From: Actinoplanes cyaneus
GTDB lineage: Bacteria > Actinomycetota > Actinomycetes > Mycobacteriales > Micromonosporaceae
DNA length: 64,000 nucleotides
Assembly (NCBI RefSeq): GCF_016862095.1
Contig: NZ_BOMH01000031.1
Location: forward strand, 62,001-126,000
Reading direction: 5' to 3'
Part shown: positions 42,875 through 50,504 of the stretch, piece after piece
Layout: each line of letters opens with the position of its first letter
How positions within the stretch are numbered: position 1 is the first letter of the stretch
Notes under the pieces: generated by a model
Told to the model about the DNA's origin: nothing
The model's input: the letters and a program-made list of their open reading frames with translations, nothing else
The model's database searches: none
Made by a program: the position numbers and the translations under genes

Positions 42875-43446
42875 CCACACCACCGCGCGTCGACGGTCGC
42901 ACCGCACGGTCCGAGAGGACACGTAACGCGATCGTCGACGCCCACCTCCGGTTGATCGCCGAGGGCGACCTGCGCCCCACGGCGGACCGGATCGCCAAGC
43001 TCGCCGGGGTCTCGTTGCGCGCGCTGTGGAGCCACTTCGCCGACATGGAGGCGTTGATGGCGGCCAGCGGGCAGCGGGTCCTGGAGCAGCGCGACGCGTC
43101 GTACCGGTCGATCCCGCCGGAGCTGCCGCTGGCCGAGCGGATCGAGACGTTCAGCCGGCAGCGGGCCCGGATGCTGGAGGAGATCGGCCCAACGGCGCGG
43201 GCGTCCGCGCTGAAGGAGCCGTTCTCCAGCGCGCTGCAGCGCTACCGCCGGTTGCACGTCGCCCGCGTCCGTGACGAGCTGACCAGCACGTTCCCGGAGG
43301 AGATCGGGACGGACGAGGATCTGCTGAACGCGCTGACCGCGATCAGCCTGTGGCCTACGTGGTCGACCTGGCGCGAGGCGATGGGCCTGCCCGTGGAGGC
43401 GGCGCAGGCGGCTCTCGCCCGCAGCGTGCGGTCGCTGCTGTCCTGA
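42871..43446 (+). CDS. TetR-family regulator, last gene of the liv-ACAD operon
   Basis: 191 residues from GTG 42871, overlapping the ACAD stop (GTGA). N-terminal TetR helix-turn-helix: [54 protein letters not shown]. The C-terminal domain is short and divergent. A regulator encoded at the end of its own operon usually autorepresses it; the palindrome over the operon's -10 box at 34303-34319 is a fitting site. The inducer would then be a substrate or CoA ester of the pathway. Confidence 0.85.
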   Translation: MTTPPRVDGRTARSERTRNAIVDAHLRLIAEGDLRPTADRIAKLAGVSLRALWSHFADMEALMAASGQRVLEQRDASYRSIPPELPLAERIETFSRQRARMLEEIGPTARASALKEPFSSALQRYRRLHVARVRDELTSTFPEEIGTDEDLLNALTAISLWPTWSTWREAMGLPVEAAQAALARSVRSLLS

Positions 43447-43507
43447 CGGGTCGGGCTCCCGGGCTCGCTTCGCCAATGGTTGCTGCCCGGTGGCCGGCGG
43501 CCGGCGG

Positions 43508-43570
43508 CCGGTCGCCGGTGGCCGGTGGCCGGTCGCCGGTGGCCGGTGGCCGGTCGCCGGTGGCCGGTGG
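43508..43570. repeat. 21-bp tandem repeat, three perfect copies
   Basis: Three identical units (CCGGTCGCCGGTGGCCGGTGG at 43508-43528, 43529-43549, 43550-43570), with degenerate GGCCGGC runs on both sides. The units are GC-only except two T/A positions and follow directly after the TetR gene. A 21-base period keeps reading frames open on both strands, but nothing supports coding. Confidence 0.85.
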
Positions 43571-43678
43571 CCGGGGTGCTCGCCAGGCGGCGTGGGCTGG
43601 TGGTCGCGGTGGTTTCCGCCGGTCGCGGTGCCGAGATGCCACGGTCGCCGGCCCGCGGTGCGACCACGGCATCGCCGG

Positions 43679-43853
43679 CTGGCACTCACGGTCGGAAACC
43701 CGGCCGGAAACAACCCTCAGTGCCAGCCCACCACCCGCGGCTGGCACTCACGGTCGGAAACCCGGCGGGAAACAGCCCTCAGTGCCAGCTCACCACCCGC
43801 GGCTGGCACTCACGGTTGGAAACCCGGCGGGAAACAGCCCTCGGTGCCAGCTC
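43679..43853. repeat. 62-bp tandem repeat with internal dyad, two full copies and a third partial
   Basis: Copies begin at 43679, 43741 and 43803 (period 62; the third stops matching at about 43853). Each has an outer dyad, CTGGCACT at its left and AGTGCCAG about 40 bases later, around a central GGAAACCCGGCGGGAAAC-like core. Differences between copies are a few substitutions. No variable spacers exist, so it is not CRISPR. The arrangement resembles an extragenic palindromic or iteron-like array. It lies in a 544-base region without genes, between the TetR gene and the M15-like gene. Confidence 0.85.
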
Positions 43854-43990
43854 GGCGACCCCGTTCGAGGGGAATCGGCGGGATCGGGGACTCCATCGGG
43901 TGACCCGGTGCACGCGGAGTGCGGCTGACCGCCCCCGGCTCGTGGGAACGTTCGTCCCGTATACGAACGACCGCTGCCGGGAGGTAACCG

Positions 43991-44797
43991 ATGTCCGAAT
44001 GGGTTCTGGTGCCGTGCCTGGTGTCGCTGCGGGCCGAGTTCACCGCGGTGGCCCCGCGGCGGGACCGGAGCTCGGACGGCGCGATCGGGGACGGCAACCA
44101 CACGTCCGCTTCCGATCACACGCCGGACGAGGACTCGGACATCCTGCGTGACCATGACGCGGACTCGAAGAACGAGGTGCACGCGCTCGACATCGACAGT
44201 TCGGGGCCGTGGCCGGGTGGTCCGGCCTGGTTCGACGCGGCGGTCAAGGGCATCGTGGACCGGCACCGCCGTGGCGAGGACGACCGGCTGCAGTACGTGA
44301 TCTGGAACCGGCAGATCGCCAACCGGGACATCGGGAACTGGAAGTGGCGGCCCTACACGTCGACGAAGGACCCGCACACCGGCCACGCCCACTTCTCGGC
44401 CCGGTACACGACCGCGCAGGAGCAGGACACCGGCCCCTGGGGGCTGGAAGGGGACGACATGCCGTTGAACAGCGATGACAAGAGCTTCATCACCGGCCAG
44501 GTCAAGGCCGGCTCGATCGACGCACTGACGTTCGTGCTGTCCGAGGCGTACCGGGCGGCCACCGGCAAGGCGTCCGGCCCGTCGGCCGAGGACCGGCGGG
44601 CGCGCAACTGGCGGGACTACCTGCACGGCATCCTCGGGGAGCCGGTCGACCTGTCCGGCGTGCCGGCCGCGACCGCGGCCGAGGTGCTGCGGGCCCTCGG
44701 CTCCGCGTCGACCCCGGAGGACGTGGCAGCCGTCCTGCGACCGGTGCTCGGCTCCAACGCGCCGGAGGTCGGCCGCATCCTGATCGGACAGCGCTGA
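43991..44797 (+). CDS. M15-like (D-Ala-D-Ala carboxypeptidase/phage endolysin fold) protein
   Basis: 268 residues. The first 140 residues contain a Zn-site pattern like M15 peptidases: SDH at 41-43, the strand VHALDID at 63-69, and HTGHAHFS at 129-135 with the distal His134. Such domains occur in phage tail-associated lysins and actinobacterial wall hydrolases. No signal peptide is visible, which fits a phage-derived gene. The remaining 120 residues (GDDMPLNSDDKSFITGQVKAG, APTAAEVLRALG-like ATAAEVLRALG repeats) look helical and may bind a partner. It stands alone behind a repeat array with no other phage genes, so it may be a relic. ATG 43991 follows GGGAGG. Confidence 0.65.
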   Translation: MSEWVLVPCLVSLRAEFTAVAPRRDRSSDGAIGDGNHTSASDHTPDEDSDILRDHDADSKNEVHALDIDSSGPWPGGPAWFDAAVKGIVDRHRRGEDDRLQYVIWNRQIANRDIGNWKWRPYTSTKDPHTGHAHFSARYTTAQEQDTGPWGLEGDDMPLNSDDKSFITGQVKAGSIDALTFVLSEAYRAATGKASGPSAEDRRARNWRDYLHGILGEPVDLSGVPAATAAEVLRALGSASTPEDVAAVLRPVLGSNAPEVGRILIGQR

Positions 44798-44854
44798 TCT
44801 GCGCCCCACGGCGATGATCATCGGGGAAACGGCCCCGGCCTGCCAGAATGAGGC

Positions 44855-45454
44855 GTGATCAACGCCGGGCCGACTGTGAGTGAGCGGATCGCTCGTATCG
44901 TCTCCGAAGTTCTCGCGCCGGCGGTGCTGGTCGCGGCGCTGCTGGTCACCGTGGGGTGGCACGCCGGGGAGGAACCCGGGGTCTCCCGCTGGTGGGGGCT
45001 GCCGGGCGCGATCTTCGCGGCGGTCATCCCGCTGGGTTACGTGTTGCACGGGGTGCGGACCGGTCGCCTCACCGACCACCACATCCCGGACCGGGCCGCC
45101 CGCCGGCTGCCGCTGCTCTTCGGGATCGCGTCGCTGGGTGCCGGGCTGATCGTGCTGGTGCTGCTCGGCGCACCCCGCGAGGTGCTGGCGCTGCTCGTCG
45201 CGGGCGGCAGCGGGCTGGTGATCTTCGCGCTGGTCACGCACTGGTGGAAGATGTCGATCCACGCCGGGGTGGCGGCCGGTGCGCTGGCCACGCTGACCGC
45301 GATCTACGGGCCGGTGGCGCTGCTCGGCGCGCCGCTGGTGGTGCTCGGCGGCTGGGCTCGGGTCCGGCTGACCGCGCACACCCCCGCCCAGGTGGTGGTC
45401 GGGGCCCTGGCCGGGGCGCTGGTGGCCGGCACAATCTTCCCCGCGCTGCGTTGA
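44855..45454 (+). CDS. PAP2-superfamily membrane phosphatase
   Basis: 199 residues, about six membrane helices (VLAPAVLVAALLVTVGW; WGLPGAIFAAVIPLGYVLHGV; LLFGIASLGAGLIVLVLLG; VLALLVAGGSGLVIFALV; GVAAGALATLTAIYG; VVVGALAGALVAGTIFPAL). PAP2-type active-site segments appear as KMSIHAGVAAG (SxxH variant) and RVRLTAHTPAQVVVGALAG (R...H). They are slightly degenerate compared with the family. Probable role is dephosphorylating a lipid phosphate or isoprenyl pyrophosphate at the membrane. GTG 44855. Confidence 0.75.
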   Translation: MINAGPTVSERIARIVSEVLAPAVLVAALLVTVGWHAGEEPGVSRWWGLPGAIFAAVIPLGYVLHGVRTGRLTDHHIPDRAARRLPLLFGIASLGAGLIVLVLLGAPREVLALLVAGGSGLVIFALVTHWWKMSIHAGVAAGALATLTAIYGPVALLGAPLVVLGGWARVRLTAHTPAQVVVGALAGALVAGTIFPALR

Positions 45455-45500
45455 GGAAGACGAAACAGCGAAGAGCCGATTCGCCCGTACGGTGGCAGCC

Positions 45501-45986
45501 ATGACCTTGACGATCGAGGAACGGCCCTGGGACGACCCGGCCGGCGTCGCGCTCCGTCAGGCGCAACGCGCCGAGCTGGACGCCCGTTACGGTTGCGACG
45601 ACCACGAGCCCGGCGGCGCCCCGGAAGCGTCCGAGATCGACGTCTTCCTGGTCGCGACGCGCGACGGCGAGCCGGTCGGCTGCGGCGCCCTGCGGCAGCT
45701 CGACGACCACAGCGTCGAGATCAAGCGGATGTACGTGTCACCGGCGAGCCGTGGCTCCGGCGTCGCCACCGCGGTCCTGCGGGCGCTCGAGGACGCCGCG
45801 AGGCGGCGCGGCTGGACGACGATGCGGCTGGAGACCGGGACGGCGCAGCCCGAGGCGATCCGCTTCTACGAGCGCGAGGGCTACCGGGAGATCCCGTTGT
45901 ACGGCAAGTATGTCGGCGCGCCGATGTCGAAGTGCTACGAACGCGTCCTGGTCACCGCGCCCCGCGCATCCGCGGCGACGGGTTAG
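45501..45986 (+). CDS. GNAT N-acetyltransferase
   Basis: 161 residues. The single-domain GNAT fold is complete: EIDVFLVATRDGEPVGCGALRQLDDHSVEIKRMYVSPASRGSGVATAVLRALEDAARRRGW contains strand 4 and the acetyl-CoA loop (RGSGVA), and TAQPEAIRFYEREGYREIPLYG the C-terminal Tyr region. The N-terminus resembles PhnO/MarR-associated GNATs. Substrate unknown. ATG 45501 is used; a GTG at 45492 would add three residues. It lies tail to tail with a MarR regulator gene. Confidence 0.82.
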   Translation: MTLTIEERPWDDPAGVALRQAQRAELDARYGCDDHEPGGAPEASEIDVFLVATRDGEPVGCGALRQLDDHSVEIKRMYVSPASRGSGVATAVLRALEDAARRRGWTTMRLETGTAQPEAIRFYEREGYREIPLYGKYVGAPMSKCYERVLVTAPRASAATG

Positions 45987-46057
45987 GCGGGTTACGTGGT
46001 GCGACCGGGGCTGCGGCCTGGCCCGGAGCACGCTCGGAAGCGGCCGCGAGACACCGG

Positions 46058-46516
46058 CTAGTCCGTCGCCATCGCGGAGAACGCGGCCGCGAGCTTCTTC
46101 AGGTCCAGCTCGCCCAGGTGGTCGAAGATGTGCCGCCGGACGCTGTCCAGGTGGGTCGGCCACGCCTCGCGCAGGCGTGCCAGGCCGTCGTCGGTGAGCA
46201 CCGCGTTCGCGCCGCGCGCGTCCTCCTCGCACCGGATCCGCTTGAGGTAGCCCAGCGACTCCAGTTTCGCCGCGAGCCGGGTCATCCCGCTCAGTGACAT
46301 GTCGCACGCCGCGGCGAGCTCGCTCATCCGCATCAGCCGGCCGGGTGTCTCGGAGAGGTGGCGCAGCACCGAGTACTCACTGAGGGACATGCGCTGCTCG
46401 TGCATCAAGTCGGCGTCCAGCGCGCGCGGCATGACGAGCAGGAACCGGCCGAGGGCGCGCATCACCGCCTCCTCCTCCGGGCTCAAGGGGACGGGAGTTC
46501 CGGATGCTGGTGGCAT
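46058..46516 (-). CDS. MarR-family transcriptional regulator
   Basis: 152 residues. The winged helix is visible in residues ~45-115: LSEYSVLRHLSETPGRLMRMSELAAACDMSLSGMTRLAAKLESLGYLKRIRCEEDARGANAVLTDDG, where the DARGANAVLT wing is the MarR hallmark. N- and C-terminal helices would form the dimer. Targets are unknown; no divergent partner is directly adjacent, the G5 gene at 46707 being the nearest divergent neighbour, 190 bases away. ATG 46516. Confidence 0.88.
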   Translation of the reverse strand: MPPASGTPVPLSPEEEAVMRALGRFLLVMPRALDADLMHEQRMSLSEYSVLRHLSETPGRLMRMSELAAACDMSLSGMTRLAAKLESLGYLKRIRCEEDARGANAVLTDDGLARLREAWPTHLDSVRRHIFDHLGELDLKKLAAAFSAMATD

Positions 46517-46706
46517 CCTGCGATCGTACGGCGACCCCGCATCCGCCTGCCCCGGGCGCGAACGGCGAGATTTCGCCTCGTAGAGGGAACGCGCCAGAAG
46601 GGTTGCGGGCACCGGCGGTCAGCATTTCGGGGGACTGTCGTTGCGTTGTCTTTCCTTCCGGACAAGTCACAATGCTTTGGTGCAAAACCAGACAACTAGT
46701 GACTCA

Positions 46707-47600
46707 ATGCAGCATCTGCTCGAGGTGCCACGAAAGTCTTGGTGGGCCCGTCTGCCGTTCGGTGTCCGCATGCTCGCCGGAACCAGCGCGCTGCTGGCAC
46801 TGATCAGCGGCGGTCTGGCCACCGCGGCCGTGCTGGACAACAGCGACGAACCCGCCCAGACAGCCGAGCAGACCCTGGCCGCGGACCCCGGCGCCGCACG
46901 CCTGGAGGAGGACCCGGAGATCGTCAGCCGGGAAGCGGCCGCCGCCGAGCCGCCGCCCCGGCGGCAGGCACACGTCCCTGTGCAGCCCGCGCCGCCCGCG
47001 CCGCCGGTCGCCGGCCGGCCCGCGGGAACCGGCAGCGAGCTCAGCCGGGTCCGGGCCGAGGACCCGGCGGACCGGACCGCCCCGCGCGTGCCCCGATCGT
47101 CCCGCACGACCGCGGAGAAGCCGGCGGCGGACAAGCCGGCCGGGGCGAGCCGGACAGCGGCGAAACCGGCCGTCACCACCCGGACCGACGTGGAGACGCA
47201 ACCCATCCCGTTCCGCACCCGGGTGGTCCGCGACGACACGCTGCCGCAGGGCTTCCGCCAGGTGCGGACCATGGGAGCGCCGGGCGAGCGCACGATCCGT
47301 TACCAGGTCACCCTCGTCGACGGGAAGCCGTCCGGCCGGCGGCTGCTGGACACCACGATCACCCGGCAGCCCGAGGAGCGCGTGATCGTCCTCGGCGTCC
47401 AGAGGAGCTGCGAGAACCTGCTGGACTGGTGCCTGCCGCTGTCCCGCAGCGCCTGCCCGCAGGAGACCGGCCCGACCGACCCCACCCCGTCGGCCACGAT
47501 CGACGAGACCGGCCCGCGCGTGCTCACCGACGAGGACCTCGCGCTGCTCGACCCGGACGCGGTGGCCGACACCAGGCTGGAACCCGCCACGACGTGCTGA
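46707..47600 (+). CDS. Membrane-anchored G5-domain protein
   Basis: 297 residues. One membrane segment (VRMLAGTSALLALISGGLATAAVL, residues 20-43) is followed by a Pro/Ala/Glu/Arg-rich linker (44-160) and a G5 domain at about 160-232 (PIPFRTRVVRDDTLPQGFRQVRTMGAPGERTIRYQVTLVDGK, ERVIVLG). G5 domains bind N-acetylglucosamine-containing cell-wall or surface polymers and occur in Rpf-type resuscitation factors and surface proteins. The C-terminal 65 residues contain four cysteines and are acidic. It is therefore probably a wall-associated protein. ATG 46707 is chosen; the Shine-Dalgarno is weak, and the upstream 190 bases are AT-rich, suggesting the promoter. Confidence 0.78.
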   Translation: MQHLLEVPRKSWWARLPFGVRMLAGTSALLALISGGLATAAVLDNSDEPAQTAEQTLAADPGAARLEEDPEIVSREAAAAEPPPRRQAHVPVQPAPPAPPVAGRPAGTGSELSRVRAEDPADRTAPRVPRSSRTTAEKPAADKPAGASRTAAKPAVTTRTDVETQPIPFRTRVVRDDTLPQGFRQVRTMGAPGERTIRYQVTLVDGKPSGRRLLDTTITRQPEERVIVLGVQRSCENLLDWCLPLSRSACPQETGPTDPTPSATIDETGPRVLTDEDLALLDPDAVADTRLEPATTC

Positions 47601-47620
47601 ACCGGTCATAGGCTTGCCGC

Positions 47621-48454
47621 ATGGCCCTCACCGACGCCGAACTGACCGAGATGGCCCAGCGCCTGCTCACCGTCCCCGGGGTGGTCGGGGTCGTGCTGGG
47701 CGGCAGCCGGGCCCGGCAGACCCACGCGGCGGAGTCCGACACCGATCTCGGCCTGTACTACCGGGCCCCGTTCGACACCGACCGGCTCGGCGAGCTGGCC
47801 GTCGCGGTGGCCGGGGACAAGGCGCGGGTCACGGCGCCCGGCGAGTGGGGGCCGTGGGTGGACGGCGGCGGCTGGCTCCGGATCGGCGATCACCCGGTGG
47901 ACTGGATCTACCGAGACCTGGACCGCGTGCATCAGTGCTGGTCACAGGCGGAGCAGGGCCGGTACGAGTTCCACGCGCAGGGCGGCCATCCACTCGGGGT
48001 GCCGGATTTCGCGTACGCGGGCGAATTGGCCCTGGGGCGCGTCCTGAGCGACCCGACCGGGGAGCTGACCACGCTGCGACGCCGCGTCCAGGTCTATCCG
48101 GGGCCGCTGGCCGAGGCGCTGGTCTCCGGGCTCTGGGAGGCGGACTTCCTGGTCGGGCTGGCCCGCAAGGGCGTCTCGCGCCTCGACACGAGTTACGTCG
48201 CGGGCTGCCTGTTCCGGCTGGTCGGCGTGTGCGCGCACGCGCTGCACGGCGCGGCCGGGCAGTGGCTGATCAACGAGAAGGGCGCGGTGGCCGCGGCCGG
48301 GCGGCTGCCGGGCGCGCCGGCGAAGTTCCCGCAGCGTGTCGACGCCGCGTTCGCCGCGATCACCAACGATCCGCTGCGCCTCACGCTCGCCATCGACATC
48401 GCCGCGGATCTGGTGCTGGAGACGACCGAGGCGTGCGCCATGATGATGCGATGA
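47621..48454 (+). CDS. Nucleotidyltransferase-fold protein (MNT/aminoglycoside type)
   Basis: 277 residues. The nucleotidyltransferase signature GGSRARQTHAAESDTDLGLYY (GS followed by D.D) is at residues 27-47, the metal-binding pair of the polymerase-beta-like fold. The rest is helical with an Asp/Glu-rich C-terminus. Family members adenylylate aminoglycosides or act as MNT antitoxins; substrate unknown, and no HEPN partner is adjacent. ATG 47621. It overlaps the peptidase E gene by four bases (ATGA), a pairing whose logic is not clear. Confidence 0.8.
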   Translation: MALTDAELTEMAQRLLTVPGVVGVVLGGSRARQTHAAESDTDLGLYYRAPFDTDRLGELAVAVAGDKARVTAPGEWGPWVDGGGWLRIGDHPVDWIYRDLDRVHQCWSQAEQGRYEFHAQGGHPLGVPDFAYAGELALGRVLSDPTGELTTLRRRVQVYPGPLAEALVSGLWEADFLVGLARKGVSRLDTSYVAGCLFRLVGVCAHALHGAAGQWLINEKGAVAAAGRLPGAPAKFPQRVDAAFAAITNDPLRLTLAIDIAADLVLETTEACAMMMR

Positions 48455-49197
48455 CCGCGGACATTCCCACCATTCTGGCCACCAGCGCGAGTTTCCAGCG
48501 CGGCCGGCGTGGCAACTTCGACATCCAGCCGGGCCGGATCCACCACTTCGCGGCGGAGCTGGCCAACGCCACGAAGGCCCCGAAGATCTGCGTGCTGACC
48601 CAGGCCACCGGCGACCCCGACGCCCGCATCGGCGCGTTCTACTCGGCCTTCGCCGGGACCAAGTTCACCGTCTCCCACCTGCAGCTGTTCCCGATGCCGA
48701 ACATCGAGGACATCCGCGCGCACCTGCTCGCGCAGGACGTGATCTGGGTCGACGGCGGCAGCGTGGCGAACCTGTGCGCGGTGTGGCGGGTGCACGGGCT
48801 CGACGAGATCCTGCACGAGGCGTGGCAGGCCGGCGTCGTGATGAGCGGCGTGTCGGCGGGGTCGATCTGCTGGCACCAGGGCGGCAGCACGGACAGCTTC
48901 GGGCTGCGGCTGCGCGGGTTCACGGACGGGCTGGGCTGGTTGCCGTACAGCAACGGGGTGCATTACGACGCCGAGGAGCAGCGCCGGCCGAAGATGCACG
49001 AGCTGATCGGGAACGGCACCCTGGGCGACGGTTTCGCCACCGACGACGGGGCCGGGCTGGTGTACCGGGGGACCTCGCTGGAGGAGGTCGTCTCGGATCG
49101 GGAAGGGCCTCGGGGGTACGAGCTCAAGCGCGCCGCCGACGGCTCCGTGGCCGAGACGCCGCTGCCGACCCGGGTGCTCCCGGAGTATCCCAACTGA
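48451..49197 (+). CDS. Peptidase E-like serine dipeptidase (S51)
   Basis: 248 residues. The glutamine-amidotransferase-like fold of peptidase E is seen in the nucleophile elbow GVSAGSICW (Ser-x-Gly context, GxSAGS) near residue 130 and the region DGGSVANLCAVWRVHGLDEILHEAWQAG before it. PepE cleaves Asp-Xaa dipeptides; cyanophycinase belongs to the same clan. ATG 48451 overlaps the nucleotidyltransferase stop. Length fits the family (about 230-250 residues). Confidence 0.85.
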   Translation: MTADIPTILATSASFQRGRRGNFDIQPGRIHHFAAELANATKAPKICVLTQATGDPDARIGAFYSAFAGTKFTVSHLQLFPMPNIEDIRAHLLAQDVIWVDGGSVANLCAVWRVHGLDEILHEAWQAGVVMSGVSAGSICWHQGGSTDSFGLRLRGFTDGLGWLPYSNGVHYDAEEQRRPKMHELIGNGTLGDGFATDDGAGLVYRGTSLEEVVSDREGPRGYELKRAADGSVAETPLPTRVLPEYPN

Positions 49198-49232
49198 CCG
49201 GCCGGTGACGGCCGATCGACCCGCGCCGGAGG

Positions 49233-49436
49233 TCAGTGCAACGCGACGGTGGCCAGGCCGACGAGCACGGCCGAGAGCAGCAACGCCATCGCGACCGCGT
49301 GCGCGCCGGGGAACACGGCCGGCCGATGCGACGGGCCCCCTCCCCCGCCACCGGTCATCGGCGCGGGACTCGGATCGCTGCCGAGCAGTTCGCGGCTCGG
49401 TCGTCGCGTCAGCGGCTTCTGCAGGTGAGCCAGCAT
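49233..49436 (-). CDS. Small single-pass membrane protein
   Basis: 67 residues from ATG 49436, which follows GGAGG at about nine bases. It has a polar, Arg/Pro-containing N-terminus, a Gly-rich turn (six Gly in a row) and one C-terminal membrane helix (VAMALLLSAVLVGLATVAL). Nothing else is recognisable. It may be a small membrane peptide, but no family is known to me. Confidence 0.45.
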   Translation of the reverse strand: MLAHLQKPLTRRPSRELLGSDPSPAPMTGGGGGGPSHRPAVFPGAHAVAMALLLSAVLVGLATVALH

Positions 49437-49512
49437 CGGTGATCGCCTCCAGGGGCGGAGCATCGACAGATCGGGATGGACCTCCCGGTAGCATGCTGCG
49501 ACCCGGCCGGCA

Positions 49513-49529
49513 CCGGCAACAGTTGCCGG
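49513..49529. promoter_or_regulatory. Palindrome CCGGCAACAGTTGCCGG
   Basis: A perfect 8-base inverted repeat around one central base lies in the 185-base gap upstream of the small membrane gene and downstream of the PH-domain gene. It could be a repressor site or part of a terminator. Nothing else supports a specific regulator. Confidence 0.35.
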
Positions 49530-49621
49530 CGAATCCCGCTCGCGGCCGGCCCGGTTTGGCATGCCGTATCCCCCGTCCGGCCGCCGGACGCGGGCCGAAC
49601 GGCCGGCACCCCAGGCCGGGG

Positions 49622-49984
49622 TCAGGAGGCGAGGCTGAGGATCAGGTTGTGTGCGTGCTGGGCCTTGTCGGAGCCGCGGAACTCGACCTCGTACACGTGC
49701 TGCCCGACCGTGATGGCGATCTCGCCACTGGAGAAGAACTGGCCGGCCCAGCTCTTGTTGCTGACGACGCTGACCGAGCTCACCTTGCCGTAGGGGATGC
49801 TCGTGATCGCGAACTTCTTACCGACGAACGACTTGTCCTGGATGATGATCCGGCGGTTGGTCAGGCCGATGAAGCCGGTGCCCACCCCGATCGCGTCGTA
49901 GACGGCGATGACCGTCTCACCCTCGAGCAGGCCACTGCGAACCTGCTCCAGCTGGCCCTTGTTGTCATAGATCTCGTCTGCCAT
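49622..49984 (-). CDS. PH-domain-like (bacterial Pleckstrin-homology) protein
   Basis: 120 residues. A bacterial PH (DUF304/YdbT-like) fold: VIAVYDAIGVGTGFIGLTNRRIIIQDKSFVGKKFAITSIPYGKVSSVSV and a terminal helix. The LTNRRIIIQDKS strand is the family hallmark. These small proteins occur singly in actinobacteria with unknown roles, perhaps as membrane-associated adaptors. ATG 49984 has no strong Shine-Dalgarno but is the first start in frame. Confidence 0.8.
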   Translation of the reverse strand: MADEIYDNKGQLEQVRSGLLEGETVIAVYDAIGVGTGFIGLTNRRIIIQDKSFVGKKFAITSIPYGKVSSVSVVSNKSWAGQFFSSGEIAITVGQHVYEVEFRGSDKAQHAHNLILSLAS

Positions 49985-50007
49985 GCGGCGCAGCGTAGCC
50001 GGGATCC

Positions 50008-50322
50008 CTACGGATGTTCGAGCACGGTCCGGTAGAAATCCTCGATGCGGGCCGCCAGCGTGACCTCACCGTCCGTGATGGCCTCGCCGTCGCGGTCACC
50101 CAGGCAGATCTGCGTGTGCCCATCGACGCGCCGGATCACCGGCCTGATCGCGAGGGTGTCCGCCGCCACCTTGATCCGCTCGGTCAGCGCGGCATGCTGA
50201 CTGTCGTCGCACGCGAGATCGCGACGTAGCTGCACGCCGTCCCGGGTCCAGCCGCCCAACACCGCAAGGGCGTCGCTCAGATAGTCCGAGCCGGTGTTGT
50301 TCCGGCGTTTTCTAGCCCGCAT
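50008..50322 (-). CDS. Hypothetical protein
   Basis: 104 residues from ATG 50322, preceded by GGGGGGTGG. A basic N-terminus (RARKRRNN) is followed by an alpha/beta-rich domain (SDYLSDALAVLGGWTRDGVQLRRDLACDD, AADTLAIRPVIRRVDGHTQICLGD, ITDGEVTLAARIEDFYRTVLEH). Its sequence resembles no family I know. It is divergent from the NUDIX gene. Codon bias supports coding. Confidence 0.6.
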   Translation of the reverse strand: MRARKRRNNTGSDYLSDALAVLGGWTRDGVQLRRDLACDDSQHAALTERIKVAADTLAIRPVIRRVDGHTQICLGDRDGEAITDGEVTLAARIEDFYRTVLEHP

Positions 50323-50504
50323 GGCACCACCCCCCAAAGCGTTGTTGCCGGCTTGTGGCCGAACTGTCGCCGTGTCGTCATGGTCGGTACGCACAGTCTC
50401 GTCCGTTGGGACAGTGATGTCCACGCCCACATATCCGTGTTTGGGGGACGATCGGGGCGGCTCGGGCAACCTGATCGGCCGAGTTTTGTGCGATCTTGTT
50501 TCTC

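Larger units (their letters stand above)
43447..43990. other. 544-base gene-free region carrying two repeat arrays
   Basis: Apart from the 21-base and 62-base arrays listed separately, this stretch shows no supported gene. The last 90 bases before 43991 include GGGAGGTAACCG, a good Shine-Dalgarno for the M15-like gene. The region between the arrays (43571-43678) is GC-rich without clear signals. Confidence 0.4.

Noticed and set aside
43679-43853. CRISPR array
   Set aside because: The 62-base units are contiguous and nearly identical in full; there are no variable spacers and no cas genes.
43480-44151. Open frames through the tandem repeats
   Set aside because: The repetitive Gly/Arg/Pro-rich readings exist in several frames because the period is a multiple of three; none has a credible start or homology.
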